Shown here: piece by piece, positions 8,079 to 17,106 of the stretch
Layout of the letters: each line of letters begins with the position of its first letter
How positions within the stretch are numbered: the first letter of the stretch is position 1
Source of the DNA: Mesorhizobium sp. B2-4-15
Lineage (GTDB): Bacteria; Pseudomonadota; Alphaproteobacteria; Rhizobiales; Rhizobiaceae
DNA length: 64,000 bases
Reading direction: 5' to 3'
Assembly: GCF_006658505.1 (NCBI RefSeq)
Contig: NZ_VFUZ01000020.1
Coordinates: 1 to 64,000 of the forward strand
The notes under the pieces: model-generated
Databases searched by the model: none
What the model was told of the DNA's origin: nothing
Seen by the model: the letters and a program-made list of their open reading frames with translations, nothing else
Made by a program: the position numbers and the translations under genes

Positions 8079-9764
8079 ATGAACGTGATCGAAAGCGAAC
8101 AAAACGCACCCGGCGCCTCCCCTCGTTGGACATGGCTGCCGGCCATTGCGGTCGCGTTCCTTTGCATGTGCGCCACCACTGCATTCGCGGAGACGCGCGC
8201 CCTGAAGATCCAACATCTCCATACGGGCGAGAAGGCCGAGATCGTCTTCAAGCGCGATGGACGCTACGATCAGGCGGGATTGAAGAAGATCAATTTCATG
8301 CTGCGCGACTGGCGCCGCAACGAGCCGACCAGGATGGATCCGCGTCTGCTCGACCTCGTCTGGCAGGCTTATCGGGCCAGCGGCTCGACGGCCTATATCC
8401 ATGTGGTCAGCGCCTATCGTTCGCCGGCGACCAACGCCATGCTGCGCGGCCGCTCGAAGGGCGTGGCCCGGGAAAGCCAGCACATGGTTGGCCGCGCGAT
8501 GGACTTCTTCCTGCCGGATGTGCCGCTGAAGAAACTGCGCGACATCGGCCTCAAGATGCAGGGCGGCGGCGTCGGTTATTATCCGACATCCGGTTCGCCT
8601 TTCATCCATATGGATGTCGGCAATGTGCGGCATTGGCCGGGCATCAGCCGCCAGGAACTCGCCAGGGTCTTCCCGAACGGCAACACGCTGCATGTGCCGA
8701 GCGATGGCAAGCCGCTGCCCGGCTACGAGCAGGCGTTTGCCGCCTATAAATCGCGCAAGGCCGCCGGCACGCCCAACATCGAACTGGCAAGCGCCGACAG
8801 CGGCCAGCGCAGACCGGCGCGTGGCCTGCTGGCGACGCTTCTGGGCAGTCGCGGCGCGGACGAGGCGGATGATGTCGCGGAAGCGGTGCCGGCGCCGCGC
8901 AAGCCGGCCAAATCCGTTGAAACCAAATCCGTTGAACCGAAGTCCGTTGAAACCAGGCCGGCCGGACAGGGTATCACCATCGTGCCGCCGGAGGCAGCCC
9001 AGCGGGCGGATATCCAGATGGCTTCCACCGGTCCGGCTGAAGAAGCGCCAGTCGAGCAGCAGGCGAAAACGCCTGAAGCGATCGTCATGGCGATGGCGCC
9101 CGGCGCGGTGCCTCTGCCGGCCTTCGCACCGCGCACCGAGTCTAGGGCGAGTGTTCCGATCCCCGAAACGCCGACCCGCGAGACCGTGCCGTTCACAACA
9201 GCCAGCGCTTCCGCGGCTCGGGCCGAACTGTCGGCTGCCAAGCCGGCGGCAGCCAATGCCGAAATTTCCTTGGGCAACACGAATGCCGCTGCCGCAACCG
9301 CCGCGCCGGACCTCAACATCCCCTTGCCGACGTGGCGGCCGCGGACAAGCGCCGCGCCTCGGCCGGAGGCCGGATCCGGCGATGTCATCGCTGCCTTGCT
9401 GGCCGGGCATCATGCCGATGACGGCCTCGATGGACTGGCCGGCCAGCGGCTGCCGGTCCCCGCGTCGAAACCCGAAGAGCGCGTCGGGGCGAGCCCCAAG
9501 GCCGACCGTGTCCAGCCGCGCGGCGATGCCGAAGCACCGCCTGTCATTGTGCCCGCTGCGTCGGCCGGCGGGCCGCTCGGGGCTGGCCGCGGGATCGCCG
9601 GCAAGGTGGGGTCGACACCGGCGCCTGTCATCGCAGCCAATTTCATCCGCACGGCGCCGGAGCAGGTCTATCTCGACGGATTCCGGCCGCGAGGACGGAC
9701 GTCCGATCACCGCCGCTTCACCGGTTCCGCGGTGCAGTTCCTGCCCATCGCCAGCTTCAAATAG
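8079..9764 (+). CDS. DUF882/M15-like peptidoglycan peptidase domain protein
   Basis: A signal peptide (hydrophobic residues about 19-35, ending TTAFAE) precedes a DUF882 (YcbK/M15) domain. Zinc ligands are visible: H135 and D142 in SQHMVGRAMD and H177 in FIHMDVG. This suggests a periplasmic murein endopeptidase or carboxypeptidase. After about residue 225 follows a long low-complexity Ala/Pro region to residue 561 with a 15-bp tandem repeat (8910-8954). The short E. coli homologue lacks such a tail, which may anchor or position the enzyme. It is transcribed alone, about 200 bp after the membrane-protein gene. Confidence 0.85.
   Translation: MNVIESEQNAPGASPRWTWLPAIAVAFLCMCATTAFAETRALKIQHLHTGEKAEIVFKRDGRYDQAGLKKINFMLRDWRRNEPTRMDPRLLDLVWQAYRASGSTAYIHVVSAYRSPATNAMLRGRSKGVARESQHMVGRAMDFFLPDVPLKKLRDIGLKMQGGGVGYYPTSGSPFIHMDVGNVRHWPGISRQELARVFPNGNTLHVPSDGKPLPGYEQAFAAYKSRKAAGTPNIELASADSGQRRPARGLLATLLGSRGADEADDVAEAVPAPRKPAKSVETKSVEPKSVETRPAGQGITIVPPEAAQRADIQMASTGPAEEAPVEQQAKTPEAIVMAMAPGAVPLPAFAPRTESRASVPIPETPTRETVPFTTASASAARAELSAAKPAAANAEISLGNTNAAAATAAPDLNIPLPTWRPRTSAAPRPEAGSGDVIAALLAGHHADDGLDGLAGQRLPVPASKPEERVGASPKADRVQPRGDAEAPPVIVPAASAGGPLGAGRGIAGKVGSTPAPVIAANFIRTAPEQVYLDGFRPRGRTSDHRRFTGSAVQFLPIASFK
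8910..8954. repeat. Three 15-bp in-frame tandem repeats
   Basis: Three copies close to AAATCCGTTGAAACC lie at 8910, 8925 and 8940 and encode KSVET, KSVEP and KSVET in the disordered tail of the DUF882 protein. Unit length is a multiple of three, so copy-number change would not break the frame. Confidence 0.85.
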
Positions 9765-9958
9765 GTCGACGAACGCACCCGTTGGAGGTGGCATGCATAT
9801 ATGTGCGCGATACCGGACCGCTGCGATCCGATCTTCGCCTGCTTCGAAGTGATGGCGCAAGCCATCGCCATGTGCAACGTGTCGGCATTTGCGCCGGTGG
9901 CTCGCCTGTGATCCAAGGCGGCACTGGATGCGGGTCACCCCTGCGGTTGGAGCGCTGA

Positions 9959-11353
9959 ATGACCCTAATCACACGCCGCGGGCTTTTGAAAACCGCCGCC
10001 GTCGCTGGCACGAGCGGTGTCGGACTTGCCGCGATCGGCAGGCTTGGCAGTCTGGCCGCCGCCAGCGCCGAACCGGTGGTGCTGCAGACGGCGAAAATCC
10101 AGGCGAAGCTGATGGACGTCGGCCCGACCAGGAATGTGCTGACCTATGGCAGCGCCGGCATGCCGCCGGTGCTCAGGATGAAAAAGGGCGAACCCTTCGC
10201 CGCGCGTCTGATCAACGCCATCGACGATCCGACAACGATCCATTGGCATGGCATCCGCCTGCCGAACACGATGGATGGCGTGCCGTTCCTGGTCCAGCCT
10301 TACGTCTACACCGGCGATCATTTCGACTACGCCTTTACCCCACCCGACGCCGGCACCTTCTGGTACCACCCGCATTGCAACACGCTGGAGCAGATGGGCC
10401 ACGGCCTGACCGGCGTGATCGTGGTCGAGAACCCGAACGATCCGAAATTCGACGCCGAATTTGTCCTCAATCTGCGCGACTGGCGTCTCGGCGACGACGG
10501 CCAGTTCATCGACCAGTTCCGGCCACGCGATGCCGCCAGAACCGGCACCTACGGCACGGTGCGCACCGCCAACTGGCTCGACCAGCCGCAATATGACGCG
10601 CCGGCCGGCGGGCTGGTGCGGCTGCGCGTCGCCATCACCGATGTCACCCGCATCTACGCCTTTCGTGTCGATGGCGCGGAGGCTGATGTCATGGCGCTCG
10701 ACGGCAATCCGGTGCCGCAGCGTTTTTCGCCCGATGCATTGCTGCTTGGCCCGGGACAGCGCATGGAACTCGCCATCCGCATGCCGGACGAGGAAGGCGC
10801 TGTCGTCAGCCTGCGGGATGTCAGGGGCACCAAGCCCAAAATCCTGACGACCCTGCGCGCGATGGGCGGCTCGCTCAAGCGAGACATACGCGATCTTGCG
10901 CCGCTGGAGGTCAATCCGGTGGCGGATGTCGATCTGACCAGCGCCCAGCATATTTCCCTGGCGCTCAGCGCCACGGCCGAAAACATTCCGAGCAACGGTA
11001 TCTGCGGTTCGCTCGGCTACGGTTTCTGGGCGATCAACAAGGTGCCGTGGCCAGGCGATACGCCGGATCCGACCGCGCCGCTGGCAGAACTGAAGCTCGG
11101 CCAGAGCTATGTCATCGACATGGAGAACCTGACGCCGCAATCGCATCCGATGCATCTGCACGGTATGAGCTTCAAGGTGCTGTCGTCGTCGACGCGCCCG
11201 GTTCAGCCGCTGATTTCGGACACCTACCTCATCCAGCCCAATGAGAAGGTGAGCCTGGGCTTCGTCGCCGACAATCCGGGCGACTGGCTGCTGCACTGCC
11301 ACATCATCGAGCACCAGAAATCGGGCATGACGAGCTACCTAAGGGTGGTTTGA
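9959..11353 (+). CDS. Tat-exported multicopper oxidase
   Basis: The N-terminus carries a twin-arginine signal (TRRGLLKTAAVAG), so the enzyme is folded with copper before export. All four copper-binding blocks are present: HWHG (H95, H97), WYHPH (H137, H139), HPMHLHG (H396, H399, H401) and HCHIIEH (H446, H448, H452), the last with the type-1 Cys447 and Met457. At 464 residues it has a laccase/CueO-like three-cupredoxin size but lacks the Met-rich insert of CueO. Cuprous or phenolic oxidase activity is inferred. No copper-resistance partners are adjacent. Confidence 0.9.
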   Translation: MTLITRRGLLKTAAVAGTSGVGLAAIGRLGSLAAASAEPVVLQTAKIQAKLMDVGPTRNVLTYGSAGMPPVLRMKKGEPFAARLINAIDDPTTIHWHGIRLPNTMDGVPFLVQPYVYTGDHFDYAFTPPDAGTFWYHPHCNTLEQMGHGLTGVIVVENPNDPKFDAEFVLNLRDWRLGDDGQFIDQFRPRDAARTGTYGTVRTANWLDQPQYDAPAGGLVRLRVAITDVTRIYAFRVDGAEADVMALDGNPVPQRFSPDALLLGPGQRMELAIRMPDEEGAVVSLRDVRGTKPKILTTLRAMGGSLKRDIRDLAPLEVNPVADVDLTSAQHISLALSATAENIPSNGICGSLGYGFWAINKVPWPGDTPDPTAPLAELKLGQSYVIDMENLTPQSHPMHLHGMSFKVLSSSTRPVQPLISDTYLIQPNEKVSLGFVADNPGDWLLHCHIIEHQKSGMTSYLRVV

Positions 11354-11389
11354 AGCCAAGCCCCGTTGCCAGGTCGCATCGTTGGCGAG

Positions 11390-11677
11390 CTACTTGCGCA
11401 GCTCCGCTTCGATCTCGTCGAGCACCTTGTCCTTGCCGATGCCGGTGAGGAAGGCGAGGCCCTTGATGACCGGCTTGGTCACCGAAGCGGAGATCGGGGT
11501 GGTGGAGACGATGAAGTCGACGCCGTCGGCAAGGCCCGGTACTTCGGTCGCCTTTGCCTGCTGGGCGTTGAAGGTCAGGCCGCGCTTCTTCATGGCCTCG
11601 GTGACGGCGACATTGACCGCGGTCGAGGTGGCAATGCCCGTGCCGCAGGCAAAGAGAATTGTTTTCTGTCTGGACAT
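11390..11677 (-). CDS. gatB: PTS galactitol-type IIB component
   Basis: The 95-residue protein starts MSRQKTILFACGTGIATS; Cys11 in the CGTGIATST loop is the phospho-accepting residue of the GatB/lactose-type IIB fold. It would take phosphate from IIA and hand it to sugar bound by IIC. The start was chosen at MSRQ because an upstream extension to 11725 enters gatA. It is the last gene of a gatC-gatA-gatB minus-strand cluster. Rhizobial PTS components of this kind are unusual in a group better known for regulatory PTS. Confidence 0.85.
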   Translation of the reverse strand: MSRQKTILFACGTGIATSTAVNVAVTEAMKKRGLTFNAQQAKATEVPGLADGVDFIVSTTPISASVTKPVIKGLAFLTGIGKDKVLDEIEAELRK

Positions 11678-11696
11678 CTCTTGCTTCTCCTTGGTA

Positions 11697-12158
11697 TCAG
11701 CCGAGCACGGCACGCACGTCGTCAAGCGTCCTGGCCGACCTCAAGCCGTCCAATGCTTCTGGATTCTGGATGGTGGCCATCACGGATTGCAGCGCTTCAA
11801 TCTGCTTGTCCTTGTCATTGATGGCAAGGAGGAAGACGAAGCCGACGGGCAGCTTCTCGTCGGGGTCTTCCATGTTGGCGAAGGTCACCGGCTTTCTCAG
11901 CGTGCCCATGGCGATGCCGGGTTTCAGCACATGTTCCGGATCGGTGTGCGGCACCGCGACATTGTCGGCACGTTCCAGCGGCAGTCCCGTCGGGGTGGTT
12001 CTTTCGCGATGGACGACCGCGTCGGCATAGGAGCTTTTGACATAGCCAAGGGCCTCGAGCCGGCCGGCCAGGATGCGGATGATCTCCTCATTGGTCGAGG
12101 CATCGGATCCGAGCACGATCGCTTCGGGATCCAGAAGCTGCATGAGGCCGTCGGACAT
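11697..12158 (-). CDS. gatA: PTS galactitol-type IIA component
   Basis: The 153-residue protein has the mannitol/fructose-type IIA fold, with the phosphorylated histidine likely H71 in NVAVPHTDPEH. A GVAVLLA-like sheet reads VGFVFLLAINDKDKQIEAL. It takes phosphate from HPr and passes it to GatB. The start MSDGLMQLL follows a GAGCAAG-type ribosome site; a longer reading to 12200 is less likely. EI and HPr are not encoded in the window, so phosphate supply depends on general PTS proteins elsewhere. Confidence 0.85.
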   Translation of the reverse strand: MSDGLMQLLDPEAIVLGSDASTNEEIIRILAGRLEALGYVKSSYADAVVHRERTTPTGLPLERADNVAVPHTDPEHVLKPGIAMGTLRKPVTFANMEDPDEKLPVGFVFLLAINDKDKQIEALQSVMATIQNPEALDGLRSARTLDDVRAVLG

Positions 12159-12230
12159 GTCTTGCTCCGTTATGGATCGTGCGCCCGCGAAGGGGCGCAC
12201 GACCGGTTCAAATTGAAGCCGTGTTGGCGT

Positions 12231-13637
12231 TCAGGCCGTGCCTTCTGCCGGCTCGTCCTCGGCGCCTGCTGCCCGTTCCCAGCCGAGCGTGTTGCGGCGG
12301 TAGAGGACGAACAGCGCTGCGATGACCACCGCGATCACGATGATGCCGACAAGGCCAAGTCCCTGGATCGCTTCGATGATTACATAGGGGACCCACAGGA
12401 AGCCATCGACCACCGAGGTGATCTGCAGCGCGTCCGCCGGGAGCTTGAAGCCCGACGCGACGGCCGCGCTGGTGAACAGCGGGGCCAGCGCGTTGGCGAC
12501 GTAGAAGCCGATCGCCAGCGTCACCGTGCCGATCACCACCATGCGGAACACGTTGCCTTTCACCAGAGGCGCGGTCATGGCGACGATGAACGGGATGACC
12601 GCCAGGTCGGCGAACAGGATGACGCGATTGCCCGGCAGGATCACCGACAGGATGATCGCGATCGGCACCAGGATCAGCGACGACGAGATCGCGGCGGGGT
12701 GGCCGATCAGGATCGCCGAATCGAGGCCGACGAGCAGCTCGCGATCGCCGGTGCGCTTGCGCACGAACTCCTGCGCCGCGTCGGAAACCGGAAGCAGGCC
12801 TTCCATCAGGATCTTCACCATGCGCGGCAGGAGCAGCATCACAGCCGCCAGCGTCATGCCGGTGCCCAGCACCTTGGCCAGCACCGTGCCGAGATCGCCT
12901 GCATTGTAGAAGGCGATGGCGCCGAGCACGAGGCCGATAATCAGGCCGAGCACCACCGGCTCACCGAACACGCCGAAGCGGCGCTCGATGGTGTCGGTGT
13001 TGATGTTGATGCGGTTGATGCCGGGAATGCGGTCCATGATCCAGTTCAGAATGATGGCGATCGGCAGGATCTGCGCCGAGGCGAGATGCGGCACCGAAAT
13101 GCCGGGCACGCCGTAGAATTGCTGCACCGCGCGCGCCGACCAGTCGGCGAAGAGCAGCGAGAGCGCTGCGACAAGGGCGGCAATGGCAATGCCGTAGGCC
13201 AGATTGTTGGTGGCGGCGACGACGAGGGAGCCGACAAAGGCGAAGTGCCAGAAATTCCAGACGTCGACGTTGAGCGTACGCGTCATGCGCGTCAGCAAAA
13301 GCACGATGTTGACCACGATGCCGACCGGGATGACCCACAGGCCGACCGAGGAACCGAAGGCGATCGCGGCCGCCGAGGGCCAGCCGACATCGATGATGTC
13401 GCGGTGGATGCCGGTGTTGGTGACGATGGCCTTGGCGACGTCGCCGATCGACGTGAACATCAGGCCAAGCACAAGATTGATACCAATGAAAGCGACGCCG
13501 ATCGTGACAGCGGCGCGAAAGGCCTTGCTGACCCTGGCACCCAGGACCACGGCTATGGCGAAAATGACGATCGGCAGCAGAATTGTCGCGCCGAGCGTGT
13601 CGATGGCCCCCTTGAGGCCAGCGAGAACAGTATCCAT
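12231..13637 (-). CDS. gatC: PTS galactitol-type IIC permease
   Basis: This 468-residue polytopic protein belongs to the GatC/EIIC-Gat family: NPLGAT-like starts with LGATILLPIVIFAI, GINLVLGLMF, GWPSAAAIAFGSSVG and NNLAYGIAIAAL are visible, with about ten membrane segments. It transports and phosphorylates a hexitol or related polyol together with GatA and GatB. The substrate is not proved; galactitol is only the family name. It is divergent from the SAF-domain oxidoreductase at 13980, across a 342-bp region carrying a candidate operator, suggesting one catabolic module. Confidence 0.88.
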   Translation of the reverse strand: MDTVLAGLKGAIDTLGATILLPIVIFAIAVVLGARVSKAFRAAVTIGVAFIGINLVLGLMFTSIGDVAKAIVTNTGIHRDIIDVGWPSAAAIAFGSSVGLWVIPVGIVVNIVLLLTRMTRTLNVDVWNFWHFAFVGSLVVAATNNLAYGIAIAALVAALSLLFADWSARAVQQFYGVPGISVPHLASAQILPIAIILNWIMDRIPGINRININTDTIERRFGVFGEPVVLGLIIGLVLGAIAFYNAGDLGTVLAKVLGTGMTLAAVMLLLPRMVKILMEGLLPVSDAAQEFVRKRTGDRELLVGLDSAILIGHPAAISSSLILVPIAIILSVILPGNRVILFADLAVIPFIVAMTAPLVKGNVFRMVVIGTVTLAIGFYVANALAPLFTSAAVASGFKLPADALQITSVVDGFLWVPYVIIEAIQGLGLVGIIVIAVVIAALFVLYRRNTLGWERAAGAEDEPAEGTA

Positions 13638-13769
13638 TCTTCCTCCCCCCGGAGCCCGAGCCTATGCCTCGCGATGCTCCTTGATCTCATCCAACGCCCT
13701 GCCGCCACCTCGGCGCAAAGGCACTCCCCAAATTGCTCCGGACGAATGCTCTCCGATCGATCGTCTCGA

Positions 13770-13817
13770 TGAACATTTGCCTTTGTCAGCAAACGAATGT
13801 TTTATTCAGATTGTTCA
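13770..13817. promoter_or_regulatory. Candidate operator between gatC and the oxidoreductase
   Basis: Within the 342-bp divergent gap (13638-13979), TGAACA (13770-13775) and TGTTCA (13812-13817) bracket nested complementary pieces, ACATTTGC...GCAAA and AACATT...AATGTT. The symmetry and position fit a DeoR- or LacI-type repressor site controlling both directions. No regulator gene is adjacent, and the rest of the gap shows no gene. Confidence 0.4.
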
Positions 13818-13979
13818 CAACGATGTCAATTGGCAACCCTTTGGGCCAATCGACCAATGCGAAGCCGCTTTTCCCCGGCCAATTTCGGCTGGAATTGCCG
13901 GCCGGAGCCGGTTTCGTTGGCACAGGTGGCCGGTCCCTGCTAATCCGGCGAGCAATCAAGAAGCTGTGGACGTCCCTGC

Positions 13980-15293
13980 ATGACCAATGTCGCCCTGACC
14001 GGCCTTGCCCGTGATCTCGCCAGCCGCGCCGCCGAGGGCCGTCCGGTGCGCATCGGTGTCATCGGTTCGGGCGAAATGGGCACCGACCTGGTCACGCAAG
14101 GCATGCTGATGCCGGGCATTTCGGTTTGCGCCATCTCCACCCGCCGCCCGCACACGGCGCGTGACGCCATCCGCATCGCCTATGGCGACGAGGCGATGGC
14201 GGTGGAGGCCGACACCGCATCGAAAGTCACCGGTGCCATCGAGAGCGGTAGGATCGCCATCACCTCCAACGAGATGCTGGTCACCAATCCGTTGATCGAC
14301 GTCGTCATCGACGCCACCGGCAAGCCCGGCGTCGCCGCCGATTTCGACCTGATGGCGATGGAGCATGGCAAGCATCTGGTGATGATGAATGTCGAGGCCG
14401 ACGTCACCATCGGCTGCTATCTCAAGCAGCAGGCCGACCGGCTTGGCGTCGTCTATTCGGTCGGCGCTGGCGACGAGCCGTCGAGCTGCATGGAGCTGAT
14501 CGAGTTCGCTTCCGCCCTTGGCCTGACGATCGTCTCGGCCGGTAAGGGCAAGAACAACCCGCTCAACCGCGACGCCGTGCCCGACGACTATCGCGAGGAA
14601 GCGATCCGTCGCAACATGAACCCGCGCATGCTGGTCGAGTTCGTCGACGGCTCCAAGACCATGGTCGAGATGTGCGCCATCGCCAACGCCACCGGCCTGG
14701 AACCCGACGTGCCCGGCATGCATGGTCCCAAGGCCGACCGCGACGACCTCGTCAAAGTGCTGATTCCGCGCGAGGATGGCGGGCTCCTCACCAAAAAGGG
14801 CGTCGTCGATTACACCATCGGCAAGGGCGTGGCGCCCGGTGTCTTCGTCATTGTCGAGGCGACGCATCCGCGCATCATCGAGCGCATGGACGATCTGCAT
14901 ATCGGCCATGGTCCCTATTACAGCCTGTTCCGGCCTTATCATTTGACGTCGCTGGAAGTGCCGCTGACCGCCGCCCGCATCGTGCTTTTCGGCAAGCCAG
15001 ACATGGTGCCGCTGCCAAGGCCCGTCGCCGAAGTCTGTGCCGTCGCCAAGCGGGACCTGGCTCCCGGCGAGACCTTCGATGCGATCGGCGAGACCTGCTA
15101 CCGGTCCTGGACCATGACCGTCGGAGAAGCCCGCGCCCGGTGCGCCGTGCCGGTCGGCCTGCTCGAGGGCGGCAAGGTGTTGAAGCCGGTTGGCAAAGGC
15201 GAACTGCTGACCACCGACAATGCGGCCCCCGACCAGACGACGAGGCTGTTCGCCTTGCGCCGGCTGCAGGATGAGATGCTTTATGGAAAATAG
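13980..15293 (+). CDS. NAD(P)-dependent oxidoreductase with C-terminal SAF domain
   Basis: The 437-residue protein has an N-terminal Rossmann fold (RIGVIGSGEMGTDLV, residues about 23-37), a homoserine-dehydrogenase-like middle (VVIDATGKPGVAADFDL, SVGAGDEPSSCMELIEFA) and a SAF-like C-terminal domain near residue 350 (AKRDLAPGETFDAIGE). Proteins of this build are often mis-annotated as homoserine dehydrogenase or FlgA. Its divergence from a galactitol-type PTS suggests it oxidises or isomerises the phosphorylated sugar or sugar acid made from the PTS substrate. That link is inference and the true substrate is unknown. Confidence 0.8.
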   Translation: MTNVALTGLARDLASRAAEGRPVRIGVIGSGEMGTDLVTQGMLMPGISVCAISTRRPHTARDAIRIAYGDEAMAVEADTASKVTGAIESGRIAITSNEMLVTNPLIDVVIDATGKPGVAADFDLMAMEHGKHLVMMNVEADVTIGCYLKQQADRLGVVYSVGAGDEPSSCMELIEFASALGLTIVSAGKGKNNPLNRDAVPDDYREEAIRRNMNPRMLVEFVDGSKTMVEMCAIANATGLEPDVPGMHGPKADRDDLVKVLIPREDGGLLTKKGVVDYTIGKGVAPGVFVIVEATHPRIIERMDDLHIGHGPYYSLFRPYHLTSLEVPLTAARIVLFGKPDMVPLPRPVAEVCAVAKRDLAPGETFDAIGETCYRSWTMTVGEARARCAVPVGLLEGGKVLKPVGKGELLTTDNAAPDQTTRLFALRRLQDEMLYGK

Positions 15294-15320
15294 GTCGTTG
15301 TGGCGCCGTCATGACAAATG

Positions 15321-15335
15321 CACTACATTGTAGTG
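15321..15335. promoter_or_regulatory. Palindromic operator of the vapBC module
   Basis: CACTACATTGTAGTG is a perfect 7-1-7 palindrome lying 24 bp before the vapB start. VapB-VapC complexes usually repress their own promoter by binding such short palindromes, so this is the likely autoregulatory site. Confidence 0.65.
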
Positions 15336-15359
15336 GCAGATGTCGCTGAGGATCGGCCA

Positions 15360-15602
15360 ATGAATCTCCAGATCAGAGACCCGCGTGCCCGTGAACTGGC
15401 ACAGCGGCTTGCCGCCAAACGCAAGATTTCGATGACCGAAGCGGTCATCGAAGCGCTTGAGTCTGAATTGAGACGGGAAAGCGGACGCGTTCCCCTGGCG
15501 AAGCGGTTGGCTGCCATCGCCGATGACCTTAAAGCCAAGGCCGGCCATGGCGGCCGGCCTGTGAGCAAGGATGAGATCGACGACATGTGGGGACACCCCT
15601 GA
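15360..15602 (+). CDS. vapB: VapB-family antitoxin
   Basis: The 80-residue protein starts MNLQIRDPRARELAQRLA, the pattern of the PSK/VapB antitoxin family with an N-terminal ribbon-helix-helix DNA-binding part. Its C-terminus (VSKDEIDDMWGHP) is the likely toxin-wrapping segment. The first possible ATG (15318) overlaps the operator, so the ATG at 15360 is preferred. The stop overlaps the vapC start by one base, so the pair is translationally coupled. Confidence 0.9.
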   Translation: MNLQIRDPRARELAQRLAAKRKISMTEAVIEALESELRRESGRVPLAKRLAAIADDLKAKAGHGGRPVSKDEIDDMWGHP

Positions 15603-15994
15603 TGTTCGTCGACACCTCCGTTGTCGTGGCAATTCTTTCGGGAGAAGGGGATGCCGCCGAGTGGAGCAACCGGATCGCGGCCGCACCTCTCAAGATTACG
15701 TCCGCGCTGGTGGTCCTGGAAGCGGCGATGCGCCTCTCCACCATGCTTGCTATCGAGCCGGTGGTCGCGGAAGTGGCGATAGAAGCCTTTCTGCGCGAGG
15801 CCGAAATCGAAATCGTGCCGATCGATGCCAGCGACGCCAAACTCGCGATCAGGGCATTTTCAGACTACGGAAAAGGACGTGGGCACCCCGCGCAGTTGAA
15901 CCTTGCCGATTGCCTGTCCTATGCTTGCGCAAAGAACCATCGCTCGGTCTTGCTCTACAAAGGCAACGACTTTTCGCACACCGATCTCGCTTGA
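15602..15994 (+). CDS. vapC: VapC-family PIN-domain toxin
   Basis: The 130-residue protein begins MFVDTSVVVAIL, with the first PIN acidic residue at D4. A conserved Glu follows in LVVLEAAMRL and further acids in NLADCLSYACA, close to a DFSHTDLA end. PIN toxins are metal-dependent endoribonucleases, often cutting tRNA or rRNA. The start was chosen at 15602 in the TGATG overlap with vapB rather than 15587. The module lies between metabolic genes and shows no sign of being part of a larger island. Confidence 0.92.
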   Translation: MFVDTSVVVAILSGEGDAAEWSNRIAAAPLKITSALVVLEAAMRLSTMLAIEPVVAEVAIEAFLREAEIEIVPIDASDAKLAIRAFSDYGKGRGHPAQLNLADCLSYACAKNHRSVLLYKGNDFSHTDLA

Positions 15995-16007
15995 CGGGAT
16001 ATCGGCG

Positions 16008-16823
16008 CTACTTCCCCAACTCGATTGACCGCAGCCGCGCTGCTTCGACAGCCCGGGTGAGCAGATTGGTCAGCCGGTCTTCGCCCATCAGCACACCAAG
16101 CGCGGCCGCTGTCGTCCCGTTCGGGCTGGTCACTTGCTGGCGGAGCACGCCCGGTTCCTCCTGGCTTTCGGCGGCAAGCGAGGCGGCGCCATAGACTGTC
16201 TGCATGGCGAGCAGCCTGGCGGTTGCCGCCGGCAGGCCGGCCTTTTCAGCGGCCACCGTGAGCGCCTCGATGAAATGGAAGATATAGGCCGGTCCCGATC
16301 CGGACACGGCGGTCACCGCATCCATCAGGCCTTCGTCATCGATGGTGGCGACCTCGCCGCTGGCCGACAGCAGGTCGGCGACGAAACGCTTGGCATCGTC
16401 GGAAACCAGGGGATTGGAAAACACCACCATCATGCCCTTGCCGATCGCCGCGGGCGTGTTGGGCATGCACCGCACGATCGGCGCACGCTTGCCCAGGATC
16501 TCCTCGAAGGTGGCGACCGGCGTGCCTGCGGCGATGCTGACGAAAGTGGTGCGGCCGTCGCCGAAACGCTTGTAGGCGGTGGTGGCGTCGCGGATCACCT
16601 GCGGCTTCACCGCGATGACGACGAGATCAGGCACGGCGTCGGCTGGAATGCCGCCGGCATCCGCTGCCGTGCTGCAGCCGAGAGCTGCGGCACGGTTGCG
16701 CAAATCGGTATTGGGCTCGACCACGAAGACCGCCGAAGGCCCCAGCTTGCCGGATTTCAGCCAGCCGCTGAGCATGGCGTAACCCATATTGCCGCAGCCG
16801 GCGAGAACGAGCCTGATCGTCAT
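16008..16823 (-). CDS. proC: Pyrroline-5-carboxylate reductase
   Basis: ProC reduces pyrroline-5-carboxylate to L-proline with NAD(P)H. The 271-residue protein has the Rossmann motif GCGNMGYAMLSGWL at its start, VIAVKPQ near residue 75, VRCMPNTPAAIGKGM and the family signature VSGSGPAYIFHFIEAL. Length is normal. It is convergent with vapC and is transcribed alone. Confidence 0.96.
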   Translation of the reverse strand: MTIRLVLAGCGNMGYAMLSGWLKSGKLGPSAVFVVEPNTDLRNRAAALGCSTAADAGGIPADAVPDLVVIAVKPQVIRDATTAYKRFGDGRTTFVSIAAGTPVATFEEILGKRAPIVRCMPNTPAAIGKGMMVVFSNPLVSDDAKRFVADLLSASGEVATIDDEGLMDAVTAVSGSGPAYIFHFIEALTVAAEKAGLPAATARLLAMQTVYGAASLAAESQEEPGVLRQQVTSPNGTTAAALGVLMGEDRLTNLLTRAVEAARLRSIELGK

Positions 16824-17106
16824 GGAAACCCTCCGAAGGAAGGCTCTGACATAGACGTTCGCGTCTCAGCGGGGAAGCCCTGTCAGGACGGACGGGATGA
16901 TCGCGCGCCGCGAGCCTCGGTCGTGTGCTGGGAGCCATAGGCGGGAAAGCTTAACGTGCCATTCCGAGGCCCGAATGCGCTGCAATTCCAGTGCTCGAGG
17001 TTATGAAAAGCCTATGCACCGGCCTGCCAAAGTTAACCTTTTGTTTCCTATGCTTGTTTAGCGTGGCTTAACGAATGGCCGACCGCCGCTGCCAGGCGGC
17101 CAAAGA

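Noticed and set aside
8001..9938. 645-codon minus-strand frame over the DUF882 gene
   Set aside because: It is antisense with low-complexity Arg/Gly sequence; the plus-strand gene has a signal peptide and zinc motif.
11382..13772. 796-codon plus-strand frame across the PTS genes
   Set aside because: It is antisense to gatB, gatA and gatC, has no domain and a composition rich in Arg, Asp and His, as expected from the opposite strand of GC-rich genes.
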